Positions 7,731-16,483 of a stretch of 64,000 nucleotides of DNA are shown one piece after another. Position numbers and translations under genes: made by a program. The notes under the pieces are model-generated. The model ran no database searches, was not told the DNA's origin, and saw only the letters and a list, made by a program, of their open reading frames with translations. Source of the stretch: an uncultured Bacteroidia bacterium (GTDB lineage Bacteria; Bacteroidota; Bacteroidia; Bacteroidales; ML635J-15); assembly GCA_902800045.1 (NCBI GenBank), contig CADCCZ010000002.1:248001-312000 (forward strand), read 5' to 3'. Within the stretch, counting starts at the first letter, position 1. Each line of letters starts with the position of its first letter.

Positions 7731-9617
7731 CTACTTTTTGTCGAGACTTTCGAATACCGAATTGTTGCTGATGAATTCGGGAACAATCTTCTTCATTTCG
7801 GCAACTATTTCCATATCGTTACGCGACGGGGCTACTTCTATCAAGTGCTCAATGGGCTTTGCAACCTCATCGTGATCGTAGACGCGAACTTTTGCAACCA
7901 TAATCTGCTTGTTTTCGGTAGGAATTGTATTTTCCTTGGTAGCAAGAAGTTCCTCATACAGCTTTTCGCCAGGACGCAGACCCGTGTATTTAATTTCGAT
8001 GTCGCTGCCGACCTTAAGTCCCGACAAGAGAATCATCTTTTCGGCGAGTTTTGCAATCTTTACAGGCTGTCCCATGTCGAAAATAAAGATTTCGCCACCA
8101 GTTCCCATGTTTCCTGCGATGAGCACGAGCTGGCAGGCTTCGGGGATAGTCATGAAGAAACGAGTTATTTCGGGATCGGTAACTGTTATTGGTCCGCCAT
8201 TCTCGATCTGCTTGCGGAAACGTGGAATTACCGAACCATTTGAACCCAAAACATTACCGAAACGTGTGGTTATGAACTGAGTGGAAACATTTTCACGATT
8301 GTTGAGCGACTGGGTGTAGATTTCGGCGATACGCTTGCTTGCGCCCATGACATTGGTGGGATTCACGGCTTTGTCGGTACTTACCATGACAAACTTCCAC
8401 GCTCCATACTTTACAGCAGTATCTGCAAGAATCTTAGTTCCCATCACATTGGTTATCACAGCCTCGGCGGGATGGTTTTCCATCATCGGGACATGCTTGT
8501 ACGCAGCAGCATGATATACAATTTCAGGCTTGTACTTTTCGAATACCTGGTCGACAAGTTGCCTGTCGCGCACATCGCCTATTACAATCTCTATATTGTT
8601 GAACTTATAGTCCTCGCGTATTTCGAGTTCGATGTCGTACAAAGGCGACTCGGCACAGTCGAACAAAATTATCGACTTGGGGCTAAAGCGGGTCAACTGT
8701 CTAACGATTTCGCTACCTATGGAACCTGCTGCTCCCGTGACCATGATGACCTTACCGCCAATGTTACGGTTCATGTCGTTCTGGTCGATGCGAATTTCGG
8801 GACGTTCAAGCAAATCTTCGATCTTAAACTTACGCAACTGATTTACCGACAGTTCGCCATTAACCCATGTAGTAACCTCGGGAATTGTACGTACGTCGAC
8901 ATTGTGAGCCAGACAAATGTCGAGCACAAAGTTCTTGCGTGCCACCGAAAGGCTACGTTCCGATATAATAAGCAACGAGACATTCTTTTCCTCTATTATG
9001 TCCTTGAGGTCCTTGAGATGGTATATGCGCAATCCGTCGATTTTGTTGCCCGCCACACGCTGATGATGCTCGACAAAGCCAACCACCTTGTACTGCGACC
9101 TACGATCACGCTCGATAGCACGTTTGGTGGTCTGGGCAAGATTGCTCATACCATATATCAGGACGTTATTGACATCCTTCTGCTGCATATTGTATTCCAA
9201 ATACAATATCTTTATCAGCAATCTTGAGAAAATAAGCGTTGATGCAGATATGAAAGTATCGATAATGATAATCGAGAGCGGAATAATATATTTTCCGAGT
9301 ACAGCCAGCCCTATGATATCGGCAAGCATCAAAACGGCAGAACCACAAACAATTACAACAACAATCCTTATTATGTCGTGCATACCAGTGTACCTCACCA
9401 TTCCAGAATAGGTCTTGCCGATAAGAAAAGATATAGCCCTTACTAATATAACAATCAGTATTGCTATCGGCATTATTGTTCTTTCGGCTTCACTGATATG
9501 GAAGTTAAACCTCAAGTAGTAGGCAAGAAGTATGGATGCGAAGCACATTACCGCATCGATTAAGAACACGACCCATCGTGGTGTAATTCGTCTTAATATG
9601 TTTATGTTTGGTGTCAT
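7731..9617 (-). CDS. Nucleoside-diphosphate-sugar epimerase/dehydratase (CapD/FlaA1/WbpM-type)
   Basis: The 628-residue inner-membrane protein has four N-terminal helices (about residues 14-140), a first CoA-binding-like domain, then an extended SDR domain with the Rossmann motif TGAAGSIGSE near residue 298, the YHAAAYKHVPMME segment and the active-site region STDKAVNPTNVMGASKRIAE. Family members convert UDP-GlcNAc to a 4-keto-6-deoxy sugar in capsule, O-antigen or glycan synthesis. In this lineage such sugars may decorate surface glycoproteins or A-LPS. It overlaps the preceding methyltransferase gene by 4 bp and is probably cotranscribed with it. Confidence 0.9.
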   Translation of the reverse strand: MTPNINILRRITPRWVVFLIDAVMCFASILLAYYLRFNFHISEAERTIMPIAILIVILVRAISFLIGKTYSGMVRYTGMHDIIRIVVVIVCGSAVLMLADIIGLAVLGKYIIPLSIIIIDTFISASTLIFSRLLIKILYLEYNMQQKDVNNVLIYGMSNLAQTTKRAIERDRRSQYKVVGFVEHHQRVAGNKIDGLRIYHLKDLKDIIEEKNVSLLIISERSLSVARKNFVLDICLAHNVDVRTIPEVTTWVNGELSVNQLRKFKIEDLLERPEIRIDQNDMNRNIGGKVIMVTGAAGSIGSEIVRQLTRFSPKSIILFDCAESPLYDIELEIREDYKFNNIEIVIGDVRDRQLVDQVFEKYKPEIVYHAAAYKHVPMMENHPAEAVITNVMGTKILADTAVKYGAWKFVMVSTDKAVNPTNVMGASKRIAEIYTQSLNNRENVSTQFITTRFGNVLGSNGSVIPRFRKQIENGGPITVTDPEITRFFMTIPEACQLVLIAGNMGTGGEIFIFDMGQPVKIAKLAEKMILLSGLKVGSDIEIKYTGLRPGEKLYEELLATKENTIPTENKQIMVAKVRVYDHDEVAKPIEHLIEVAPSRNDMEIVAEMKKIVPEFISNNSVFESLDKK

Positions 9618-10243
9618 GATTTTCTAAGTATGATAACTCTATGATTATCGTTATATAATTGCTTGAAATTGAATGTATTGCAAATGTAGTTTATGCTCTC
9701 GTTGCTATAAAAGCACACATGTGTGGGATCGTTTTTGTAGTACCAGCTGTCAAAATCGGTATTTTCGAGCACCAATTCTGTCATTATGCCGAGAATGCCG
9801 TCACTATTTAGCATGACGCATATTTTTTCCAACTCCTGCTTAGGATTGAAAAAATGTTCGAAACATTCTGTTGCAAAAATGAAATCGTACTTAGCGCCGG
9901 ACTGGCATTCGGGAAAGAAAAAAGGGTCGTAATAAGAACATTCTACACCTTTTTCCCCAACTAACTGAGCCAAAACAGGATTTGGTCCGCACCCATAATC
10001 CAAGCCTTTCATACCTTTGGAAAGGTATTGCATCGAAGGTTCTATTATCCGATTCAGAAAAGCCACATATCCAGCATCGTCTATATTGTTCCGATGGAAC
10101 GAATATCTCTTTTTCTCTTCATCGGGAAGTAACCTGTTGGTTGCGTCCATATACACTAGCCCGCATTGGTGGCAACGATGATAAGTGCGTCCGCCAGCAG
10201 CAAACGAGTTTTCGTCGGGCATATTGCATAATGGACAATTCAT
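9614..10243 (-). CDS. Class I SAM-dependent methyltransferase with N-terminal zinc knuckles
   Basis: The 209-residue protein starts with two CxxC pairs (C4/C7 and C24/C27: CPLC and CHQC), a zinc-binding module. A methyltransferase fold of the Methyltransf_23 type follows, with GLDYGCGPNP as the SAM glycine loop near residue 80 and FATECFEHF as the post-motif acidic region. The type is common in sugar or surface-polymer modification clusters. Its 4 bp overlap with the epimerase gene supports a glycan-modifying role, which is inferred. It starts 2 bp after the gldH stop. Confidence 0.8.
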   Translation of the reverse strand: MNCPLCNMPDENSFAAGGRTYHRCHQCGLVYMDATNRLLPDEEKKRYSFHRNNIDDAGYVAFLNRIIEPSMQYLSKGMKGLDYGCGPNPVLAQLVGEKGVECSYYDPFFFPECQSGAKYDFIFATECFEHFFNPKQELEKICVMLNSDGILGIMTELVLENTDFDSWYYKNDPTHVCFYSNESINYICNTFNFKQLYNDNHRVIILRKS

Positions 10244-10245
10244 GG

Positions 10246-10725
10246 CTATTCGTCGTTTTCGGCAAGTTCGACACGCAGGCCCATATCCATGATACCTACG
10301 AGATTTTCGGTGCGCATCGCCTGATTGTATTCGACATGATATTTTCCTGGCATTGCAAACCTAACGTTCTTCTTCCATAATATCTGCGTATCCCAAATAT
10401 CGCCCAGTCCGCTTCCGAGCCACTTTCCATGGTCGTCGGCAAGCACACATTCGACAGTATCGACAGCCTTGAGTCCGCTTGGTGCCCACGAATCGACAAA
10501 CAGCCACAAGTTGCTGTACGGATACTGGTTGGCATGGCGCACATTGATATATACGTCGTGCAATGCTGCGGTGTCGGTTATTTCGAACTCGAACCGCAAC
10601 GGTGAAGAAGCGTTCCATACATAATCGTCGACTTCGACATACTCTTCATAAACCTTACGTCCGTCGCACGAGCTAAGTCCCGCTAACACAGCAACTGCAA
10701 ACAACAATACGATCACATTTCTCAT
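10246..10725 (-). CDS. gldH: Gliding motility lipoprotein GldH
   Basis: The 159-residue lipoprotein has a signal peptide ending in the lipobox LSSC (Cys20). The mature sequence carries the GldH pattern: W..SSPLRFEFEITDTAALHDVYINVRHANQYPYSNLWLF near residues 38-80, and a C-terminal GKYHVEYNQAMRTENLVGIMDMGLRVE block. GldH is an outer-membrane lipoprotein needed for gliding in flavobacteria and is widely kept in non-gliding Bacteroidales. It lies 2 bp after the PSP1 gene in a polycistronic unit that also holds DNA polymerase delta'. Confidence 0.9.
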   Translation of the reverse strand: MRNVIVLLFAVAVLAGLSSCDGRKVYEEYVEVDDYVWNASSPLRFEFEITDTAALHDVYINVRHANQYPYSNLWLFVDSWAPSGLKAVDTVECVLADDHGKWLGSGLGDIWDTQILWKKNVRFAMPGKYHVEYNQAMRTENLVGIMDMGLRVELAENDE

Positions 10726-10727
10726 AG

Positions 10728-11918
10728 TTATTCAGTTTTTTCAGGTGCGGGATTATTCTTATTTTCCGGCTTTGCAGCTCCTTCGGCAGGCTTATTCTGC
10801 TTTTTCATCTTGTTGCGATTCCTATTCTTCGACTTCGGTTTCTTAGCCTTGTCGAAACGGGTAATGCTCTCGGAGTTAAGCTCGTCGGTATATGAAATCG
10901 AACGCGAACCGGTCTTTTCCATCTCGAAAACGTTCTCTGGCAGAATACCCTTCCTGTTTTGCTCAACAATATTTTTCACAGTATCCACGTCAAGGATTTT
11001 CACTGTAGGTATATCGTTGATTCTGACTTCGTAGTACATCTGCCTCTTGAAAATATCGTTCTTGATATGATGAGCATCGCCTTCCTTTGTCCTGAGCACC
11101 GAAGCATTCTCGGGGAAATCCTTGCGTGCGTCGAGGTAAACACCGAGTTCGTAGTTGAGGCAGCATTTAAGCTTACTGCATTGTCCGGCCAGTTTCTGCG
11201 GATTGAGGGTAAGTTCCTGCAGACGTGCCGAAGTTGTAGAGACCGAATTGAAGTCCGACATCCATGTAGTGCAACACAATTCTCTTCCGCACGGACCTAT
11301 ACCGCCAATTCTTCCAGCTTCCTGACGAGCTCCGATCTGCTTCATTTCGATGCGGATATGGAATTCCTCTGCCATGCGCTTAATAAGTTCACGGAAATCG
11401 ACACGCTCCTCGGCGATATAGTAGAATATTGCCTTTGTCTTATCGCCCTGGAATTCGGTGTCGCCAATCTTCATCGAAAGGTTAAGTTCCTCGGCGAGTT
11501 CGCGTGTACGAAGCATAGTCGGGCGCTCGAGAGCTATTGCCTCCTGCCATTTTTTTATGTCGTTGGCACGGGCTTTGCGGTAAATTTTCTTGACGTCGGC
11601 GAGCCTAAGGTTCTTCTGCTTGCGCATCTGGTAGCAAGCTATCTGCCCTATTGCCGAAACAATTCCTATATCGTGTCCCGGTGACGACTCTACTGCGACA
11701 ATATCGCCGACTTGCAATGGCAAGTCGAGATTGTTTTCGTATATGCCTTTGCGGGTATTCTTGAATCTAACCTCAACATAGCGCGACTGCGAAAGTGGAT
11801 CGTTGATATCGGCCAGCCAGTCGTATACATCGAGCTTGTTGCAGCAACCTTTTGCCGAAAACGTGCAGTTGCAATCGTCGCAATTGTCTATTGGGATACT
11901 TACTATTCTGTCTTCCAT
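10728..11918 (-). CDS. PSP1 domain protein (YaaT/RicT-like)
   Basis: The 396-residue cytoplasmic protein has an N-terminal Cys cluster (CDDCNC..KGCC, residues 13-27). The PSP1 domain follows, with VGDIVAVESSPGHDIGIVSAIG near residue 68 and the conserved GGIGPCGRELCCTTWMSDFNSVSTTSARLQ...GQCSKLKCCLNYE stretch near residues 203-255. The C-terminal 70 residues are lysine/asparagine-rich and disordered. The Bacillus homologue RicT is part of an iron-sulfur-binding complex acting with RNase Y. The dense Cys content is compatible with that but the role here is unproven. It starts 1 bp after holB, the usual Bacteroidota neighbour. Confidence 0.85.
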   Translation of the reverse strand: MEDRIVSIPIDNCDDCNCTFSAKGCCNKLDVYDWLADINDPLSQSRYVEVRFKNTRKGIYENNLDLPLQVGDIVAVESSPGHDIGIVSAIGQIACYQMRKQKNLRLADVKKIYRKARANDIKKWQEAIALERPTMLRTRELAEELNLSMKIGDTEFQGDKTKAIFYYIAEERVDFRELIKRMAEEFHIRIEMKQIGARQEAGRIGGIGPCGRELCCTTWMSDFNSVSTTSARLQELTLNPQKLAGQCSKLKCCLNYELGVYLDARKDFPENASVLRTKEGDAHHIKNDIFKRQMYYEVRINDIPTVKILDVDTVKNIVEQNRKGILPENVFEMEKTGSRSISYTDELNSESITRFDKAKKPKSKNRNRNKMKKQNKPAEGAAKPENKNNPAPEKTE

Positions 11919-11919
11919 T

Positions 11920-13044
11920 CTACATGCGTATTATTTTCATTATGTTGAACGCTGTATCGGTAAAAATAATCTCCGAATTACCATTGCGTTCAATCTGGTA
12001 ATATGTATCGTTTAAAATTGTTATATATGAATCTATGTTCCTTTCATTTATGCAACGGGAGAAATTCACAGAAAATTCTTCTTCCTCCTTTGTCAGATAG
12101 GCAACATCGGAATTTACGTTCCGTACAAAGTTCTCCCTTACCATAATCAGGCAGTAGTTGATGAAGCTCTTCTGCCGCTCACGCGACAATTTCGAAATTG
12201 ACTTTGCAAAATCGAAAGTCGAAACTACATCGTACTTGTAGCATATTCGCATTAGCGACTTGAAATTGTCGAAATTGAAGGCATTTTCTTCGTCCTGTTC
12301 AATTTGCTGCCTTGCCTCGAGGAAACTACCGTTGCTAATCTTCACCACATCGGCGGCTTCGCTCTCGCTGATGCCGAACTTCTCGACAAGAGCATGTTTC
12401 AGCGGTTCGTCGGCAATGCCCAACACCTTTACTGGCTGGGTTCGCGACTGAATTGTCGGAAGGATATCCTCGCGGTTGTTGCTAACAAGCAAAAACACGG
12501 TATTATGAGGCGGTTCCTCGAGCACCTTCAATATCTTGTTAGCGCATTCGGTATTCATTTTTTCGGGCAGCCATATTATCATTATCTTATAGTCGGATTC
12601 GTAGGTTTTCAGGCTGACCTTCTTGATGATTTCGGCCGATTCTGCTGCATAAATCTGGCACTGCTTATTTTCGCTCTGCAGGTTGTTTGTCCAGTCGCGA
12701 TACGAGAAGTACGGGCTATTGTTGACCATAGGACGCCACAAATCGATATACGTGTCGCTTACCGCCTTGTTCTGCGAATTTGACGATGTAATATATGGGA
12801 AAACAAAATGCAAATCGGGGTGGACAAGTTTTTCGTACTTCAGGCAGCTGGGGCAATGTCCGCAACTGTCGCCGTCTTCCTTGTTCTCGCACGAAAGATA
12901 TTGGGCGAATGCTATTGCAAGCGCCATCTTCCCTACACCGGGTGCGCCATAAAACAAGTAACTATGACTCACGCGGTTGTCCTTGTACGCCTGCACGAGC
13001 CTGCTCTTGATTTCGTCCTGTCCTATTACGTCCTTGAATCTCAT
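11920..13044 (-). CDS. holB: DNA polymerase III subunit delta' (clamp loader)
   Basis: The 374-residue protein begins MRFKDVIGQDEIKSRLVQAY. It has the AAA+ P-loop GAPGVGKMALA near residue 40 (a variant Walker A, normal for delta', which is not an active ATPase), the four-Cys zinc module CENKEDGDSCGHCPSC near residues 59-75, and the sensor region LKVLEEPPHNTVFLLVSN. Delta' is part of the clamp loader that places the beta clamp on DNA. The ATG at 13044 is chosen because a TATATTTG promoter box overlaps the longer alternative frame and the conserved N-terminus starts there. Confidence 0.92.
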   Translation of the reverse strand: MRFKDVIGQDEIKSRLVQAYKDNRVSHSYLFYGAPGVGKMALAIAFAQYLSCENKEDGDSCGHCPSCLKYEKLVHPDLHFVFPYITSSNSQNKAVSDTYIDLWRPMVNNSPYFSYRDWTNNLQSENKQCQIYAAESAEIIKKVSLKTYESDYKIMIIWLPEKMNTECANKILKVLEEPPHNTVFLLVSNNREDILPTIQSRTQPVKVLGIADEPLKHALVEKFGISESEAADVVKISNGSFLEARQQIEQDEENAFNFDNFKSLMRICYKYDVVSTFDFAKSISKLSRERQKSFINYCLIMVRENFVRNVNSDVAYLTKEEEEFSVNFSRCINERNIDSYITILNDTYYQIERNGNSEIIFTDTAFNIMKIIRM

Positions 13045-13068
13045 TTCGCCAAATTCGAAAACAAACTG

Positions 13069-13076
13069 CAAATATA
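13069..13076 (-). promoter_or_regulatory. Promoter -7 box (TATATTTG) of holB-PSP1-gldH
   Basis: TATATTTG on the minus strand, 24 nt before the holB ATG. It is the only box near the start of the downstream run holB, PSP1, gldH, methyltransferase and epimerase, so it probably drives all five. Confidence 0.6.
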
Positions 13077-13122
13077 GACAAAAATCCCGATGTATAAGCC
13101 ACGATTTCTAATTTTTGATTAC

Positions 13123-13157
13123 AAAAAAAAAGAGATGAGCGAAAAACTCATCTCTTT
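13123..13157 (-). terminator. Terminator of tRNA-Leu
   Basis: An 11 bp stem AAAGAGATGAG/CTCATCTCTTT with a short loop and a run of eight or more T on the minus strand, starting 2 nt after the tRNA 3' end. It separates the tRNA from the holB operon downstream. Confidence 0.85.
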
Positions 13158-13158
13158 G

Positions 13159-13242
13159 TACCCGGGGCCGGGGTCGAACCGGCACTCCAGTGAAGGAACT
13201 GGTGTTTGAGACCAGCGCGTCTACCGATTCCGCCACCCGGGC
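13159..13242 (-). tRNA. tRNA-Leu (anticodon CAA)
   Basis: Read on the minus strand, the 84 nt form a class II tRNA. The acceptor arm is GCCCGGG paired with CCCGGGT (G1-U72 wobble). The D arm contains GGTAGACGC, the anticodon stem CTGGT/ACCAG encloses the loop CTCAAAC giving anticodon CAA, a long variable arm follows, and the T arm contains GGTTCGACCCC. The discriminator is A73 and CCA is not encoded. It decodes UUG. No other tRNA is adjacent. Confidence 0.95.
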
Positions 13243-13375
13243 ATTCGGTATGCCTTTGGGGATTGCAAAAGTACTACATTTTTTTGAAATCAAAGCATTT
13301 TTTTTGATTTTATAAAAACTAAACAAATAAGATATTGATTACCAATGTGTTATTTTGTGAAATATATTAATACAC

Positions 13376-13987
13376 TTACAAATTCAGGTAAATAATCTTC
13401 TTTGTCTCGAAGAATTCTTCGTCAAAAAAGCTGGAAATATTCGTAATCGAATAATTTTTCATCCCCTTCAGCTCATCTTCGAAATCGCCGCCCTTGAGAT
13501 AAATTATCGAACGCTCGGTAGAACGCGGATTAAGCACACTGCGTGTCATCTTCACAAAGTCGGGAAAAGCAGTAACAGCACGGCTCACGATGCAGTCGTA
13601 CTTCGGAGGCAAAAGTTCGGCACGGATCTTCATGGCTTCCACATTATTCAAGCCCAGACTTTCGGAAATGCCTTTAACTACCTTTATTTTCTTCTCGATG
13701 CTATCCACCAAGGTAAACTTTGTTTCGGGAAACATTATTGCCAACGGAATACCGGGAAAGCCACCACCAGTGCCCACATCAAGGACAAGTTCATCGGCCT
13801 TGAACTGCTTCACTTTCGCTATGGCCATCGAATGCAATATGTGATGCACAAAAATATTGTCGGTGTCCTTACGACTTATAACATTGATTTTTTCGTTCCA
13901 CTCGCGGACAAGAGATTCCAACTCGACAATCTTTTCTACCTGAGCGTCACCGAGTTCTGGGAAATATTTTCTAATCTTTCCTTGCAT
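13376..13987 (-). CDS. rsmG: 16S rRNA (guanine527-N7)-methyltransferase RsmG
   Basis: The 203-residue protein (GidB family) has VREWNEKINVISRKDTDNIFVHHILHSMA near residues 27-55, the SAM loop LVLDVGTGGGFPGIPLAI near 67-84, and DCIVSRAVTAFPDF near 130. It methylates N7 of G527 in 16S rRNA using SAM. Its start overlaps the 3' end of the sigma factor gene by 17 bp, so the two are probably cotranscribed. Confidence 0.93.
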   Translation of the reverse strand: MQGKIRKYFPELGDAQVEKIVELESLVREWNEKINVISRKDTDNIFVHHILHSMAIAKVKQFKADELVLDVGTGGGFPGIPLAIMFPETKFTLVDSIEKKIKVVKGISESLGLNNVEAMKIRAELLPPKYDCIVSRAVTAFPDFVKMTRSVLNPRSTERSIIYLKGGDFEDELKGMKNYSITNISSFFDEEFFETKKIIYLNL

Positions 13988-14540
13988 CCTTCGACAAATT
14001 TACAAGTTTAATTTTAGCCTGATGTATCCTGTTCTTAACAACCTGAAGGGTAACACCAAGTTCGCTGGCAATCTCCTCGTACTTCATTCCTGCGCCCTTC
14101 ATCAGAAGTATTTTCTGCTCGTACTCGGAAAGCCGCCCCAACAGAGAATCAAAATAGGCTTGTCTTTCTTTTTCTATAAGCGAAGTTTCGGGAGTACTAT
14201 TGTCGGTAATCGCAATAGACTCACTATTTTGTGGCTGCGGCAGGTTGTATCTTTTACACCAGTCCAGGTATGTATTTTTGGCAATTGTGAATACCCAAGT
14301 GCGGAAACTAGCTTCACGCTCTTCGTCGTATGTGTCCATCGACTTCCATATCTTCTGCAACGACATGATTGTCACATCGTCGGCATCGTCGCTTTGACAA
14401 CCGCGCGAAACAAGGAAATTCTTTATCTCCATCTGGTAACGTCGAAACAAGCACGAACTTGCCATTTCGTCGCCAGCCACTACCAACGCCCGAAGTCTTA
14501 GGTCGTCGTACTCTTCTAGTTCGTGAGTTCTTTTTACCAT
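13971..14540 (-). CDS. ECF-type RNA polymerase sigma factor
   Basis: The 189-residue protein has sigma region 2 (DEMASSCLFRRYQMEIKNFLVSRGCQSDDADDVTIMSLQKIWKSMDTY...FRTWVFTIAKNTYLDWCKR, residues 23-100) and region 4 (LLGRLSEYEQKILLMKGAGMKYEEIASELGVTLQVVKNRIHQAKIKL, residues 133-180). Regions 1 and 3 are absent, as in ECF factors. No anti-sigma (FecR-like) gene or TonB receptor is adjacent, so its signal is unknown. It overlaps the glycosyltransferase gene upstream by 7 bp and rsmG downstream by 17 bp. Confidence 0.88.
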   Translation of the reverse strand: MVKRTHELEEYDDLRLRALVVAGDEMASSCLFRRYQMEIKNFLVSRGCQSDDADDVTIMSLQKIWKSMDTYDEEREASFRTWVFTIAKNTYLDWCKRYNLPQPQNSESIAITDNSTPETSLIEKERQAYFDSLLGRLSEYEQKILLMKGAGMKYEEIASELGVTLQVVKNRIHQAKIKLVNLSKDARKD

Positions 14541-15610
14541 TCTGTTTTCCGATTAAAGATTCTGTAAACTAACAATGTGAAATAAAAAATCGGCGCAAAG
14601 ATATCAAATATCAGTGACATAAATAAATTGAAATCGGTTTTTGTCAACTTGCAAAATCTTGCAAGCGAAAACATCGCCAAAAGAAGCCGCACGACAACAA
14701 AGGCAAGTGCGATTTTCCAGTTCACGAACAACATTGCTATAGCCACGGCAAAGAATAATGTCCGCGTAACGATCTCGCCTCCCGACAAGAATTTGTCCAG
14801 CAAGCTATACCTTGCCGACGTTGAAACGTGTCTCGACTTTTGTCGCAACAACTTTCCAAAGCTATCCTTGGCGGGCGAAACGGTTTTTGACTCAGGCAAA
14901 ATGCATACGGTTGGACGGATATGTTTTGCTGCCTCCCTCACGAAAAGGTCGTCGTCGCCCGATGCAATGTCGGTATGCGAACTGAATCCTCCAATGGTAT
15001 CCCAGAGCTTGCGCGTATATGCGATGTTGCGTCCAACGGCCATGTAAGTGTGTCCAAGCGAAGCGAAGCCCGTGTACTGCATAGCTATCAGCGCTGCATC
15101 GTAGGATGAGAAACGAGCGGCAAATGTCTTGCCCGTCAATTCGCCGTAACCAATCACCAGCGGATTTGCTTCATCGAACTGCGACATTATCCCCGAAACC
15201 CAATGCTCCGAAGCTGGTCTGCAGTCGGCATCGGTAAAAATAAGATGGTCGTACGAGGCTGCGCGGATACCGCACGAAAGAGCGGATTTCTTGCCGGAGC
15301 CGCTGTTCTTGACTAGTTTTATATGTGGAAATGTTGCCGCCAGTTCGACAATATAATCGGAAGTGCCGTCGGTGGATTTGTCGTCGATAATCACGATTTC
15401 AAATTCAGGATATTTCTGACTGATTACGTATTGTAAGTTCGATTTTAGGTTTTGCAATTCGTTTCTGCAGGCTATTATCACAGAAACGGGGGGCACGTCA
15501 TCCTTATGACTCTCTTCATCTTTCCGCATCACAACAGCAGGCAGTATGTAGAATACCGCCTGAATGAGAAGCAGAAGCAATAATATGGAAGAAAGAATGA
15601 TGAGAGGCAT
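14534..15610 (-). CDS. Glycosyltransferase family 2, membrane-bound
   Basis: The 358-residue protein has an N-terminal membrane helix (residues 4-28), then a GT-A fold. PPVSVIIACRNELQNL is at about residues 40-55, the nucleotide-binding IDDKSTDGT near 76, and the DxD-equivalent FTDADCRPASEHW near 128. A GDDDLF segment near 218 and two to three C-terminal helices (about 283-350) complete it. It is probably processive or lipid-linked sugar transfer at the inner membrane; donor and acceptor cannot be told. It sits between mazG (5 bp upstream) and the sigma factor gene (overlap). Confidence 0.85.
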   Translation of the reverse strand: MPLIILSSILLLLLLIQAVFYILPAVVMRKDEESHKDDVPPVSVIIACRNELQNLKSNLQYVISQKYPEFEIVIIDDKSTDGTSDYIVELAATFPHIKLVKNSGSGKKSALSCGIRAASYDHLIFTDADCRPASEHWVSGIMSQFDEANPLVIGYGELTGKTFAARFSSYDAALIAMQYTGFASLGHTYMAVGRNIAYTRKLWDTIGGFSSHTDIASGDDDLFVREAAKHIRPTVCILPESKTVSPAKDSFGKLLRQKSRHVSTSARYSLLDKFLSGGEIVTRTLFFAVAIAMLFVNWKIALAFVVVRLLLAMFSLARFCKLTKTDFNLFMSLIFDIFAPIFYFTLLVYRIFNRKTEW

Positions 15611-15615
15611 TTCCC

Positions 15616-16392
15616 CTACTTATACAGTTTCTTCGATTCCTCCCAGATTTCATCCATTTCCGCCAATGTCATATCCTTGAGGTCACGACCTTGCTGTATG
15701 GTCTTTTCCTCGAGGTAGCCAAAACGGTTCTTGAACTTGCGGTTGGTGCGTTCAAGGGCTGTGTCGGGATTTACGCCATAGAGACGTGCGGCATTTATCA
15801 CCGAGAAGAGCAAGTCGCCAAATTCGGCTTCAATCTTGTCTTGATTGTCGGAAATTGCAGTCTCGAGAAGCACCTCATTGTATTCCTCGTTGAGTTTGTC
15901 CCACACCTGCTCGCGCTTGTCCCAATCAAAGCCAACGCCACGAGCCTTGTCCTGCATACGGTAGGCCTTGATTATCGACGGCAAGGACTCGGGTACCCCA
16001 CCAAGTACAGTCTTCTTAGGAGCTTCCTTCAACTTTATGCGCTCCCAGTTTTCCTTAACCTGTTCGGCTGTCTCGGCCTTCACATCGCCAAAGATATGCG
16101 GATGGCGGAATATCAGCTTCTCGCAGATACCATGAATTACATCGTACAACTCAAACTGACCGCTCTCCTTGCCTATCTTGGCATAAAACGCCACATGAAG
16201 AAGCACATCGCCAAGTTCCTTCTTTACCTCGTCGGCATCGTTGTTCAAAAGAGCATCCGATAGTTCGTACACTTCCTCTATCGTCTGTATGCGCAGGCTT
16301 TCGTTTGTCTGCTTGCGGTCCCACGGACATTTTTCGCGCAGCTCGTCGAGTATTTCAATTAATCTCTGAAATTCCTTTAAAGTCTTTTCCAT
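15616..16392 (-). CDS. mazG: Nucleoside triphosphate pyrophosphohydrolase MazG
   Basis: The 258-residue protein has two MazG domains. The first holds LREKCPWDRKQTNESL (residues 18-33) and EEVYELSDALLNNDADEVKKELGDVLLHVAFYAKI (residues 39-73), with the ExxE...ExxD metal ligands. The second has EFGDLLFSVINAARLYGVNPDTALERTNRKFKNRFGYLE. It hydrolyses NTPs to NMP and pyrophosphate and affects (p)ppGpp and damaged-nucleotide pools. The length matches full two-domain MazG. It heads the minus-strand unit mazG, glycosyltransferase, sigma factor, rsmG. Confidence 0.93.
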   Translation of the reverse strand: MEKTLKEFQRLIEILDELREKCPWDRKQTNESLRIQTIEEVYELSDALLNNDADEVKKELGDVLLHVAFYAKIGKESGQFELYDVIHGICEKLIFRHPHIFGDVKAETAEQVKENWERIKLKEAPKKTVLGGVPESLPSIIKAYRMQDKARGVGFDWDKREQVWDKLNEEYNEVLLETAISDNQDKIEAEFGDLLFSVINAARLYGVNPDTALERTNRKFKNRFGYLEEKTIQQGRDLKDMTLAEMDEIWEESKKLYK

Positions 16393-16410
16393 TGTGCAAA
16401 TTTCTTTTCA

Positions 16411-16418
16411 CAAAGGTA
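16411..16418 (-). promoter_or_regulatory. Promoter -7 box (TACCTTTG) of the mazG operon
   Basis: TACCTTTG on the minus strand, 18 nt before the mazG ATG, fits TAnnTTTG. It is the only box seen for the mazG-to-rsmG run. Confidence 0.55.
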
Positions 16419-16483
16419 ATGCTTATTTGCGAGTTCTGCGCCCGCTTTTCGTATTGTGTTGATAAAATGTATTTTATTTCTTT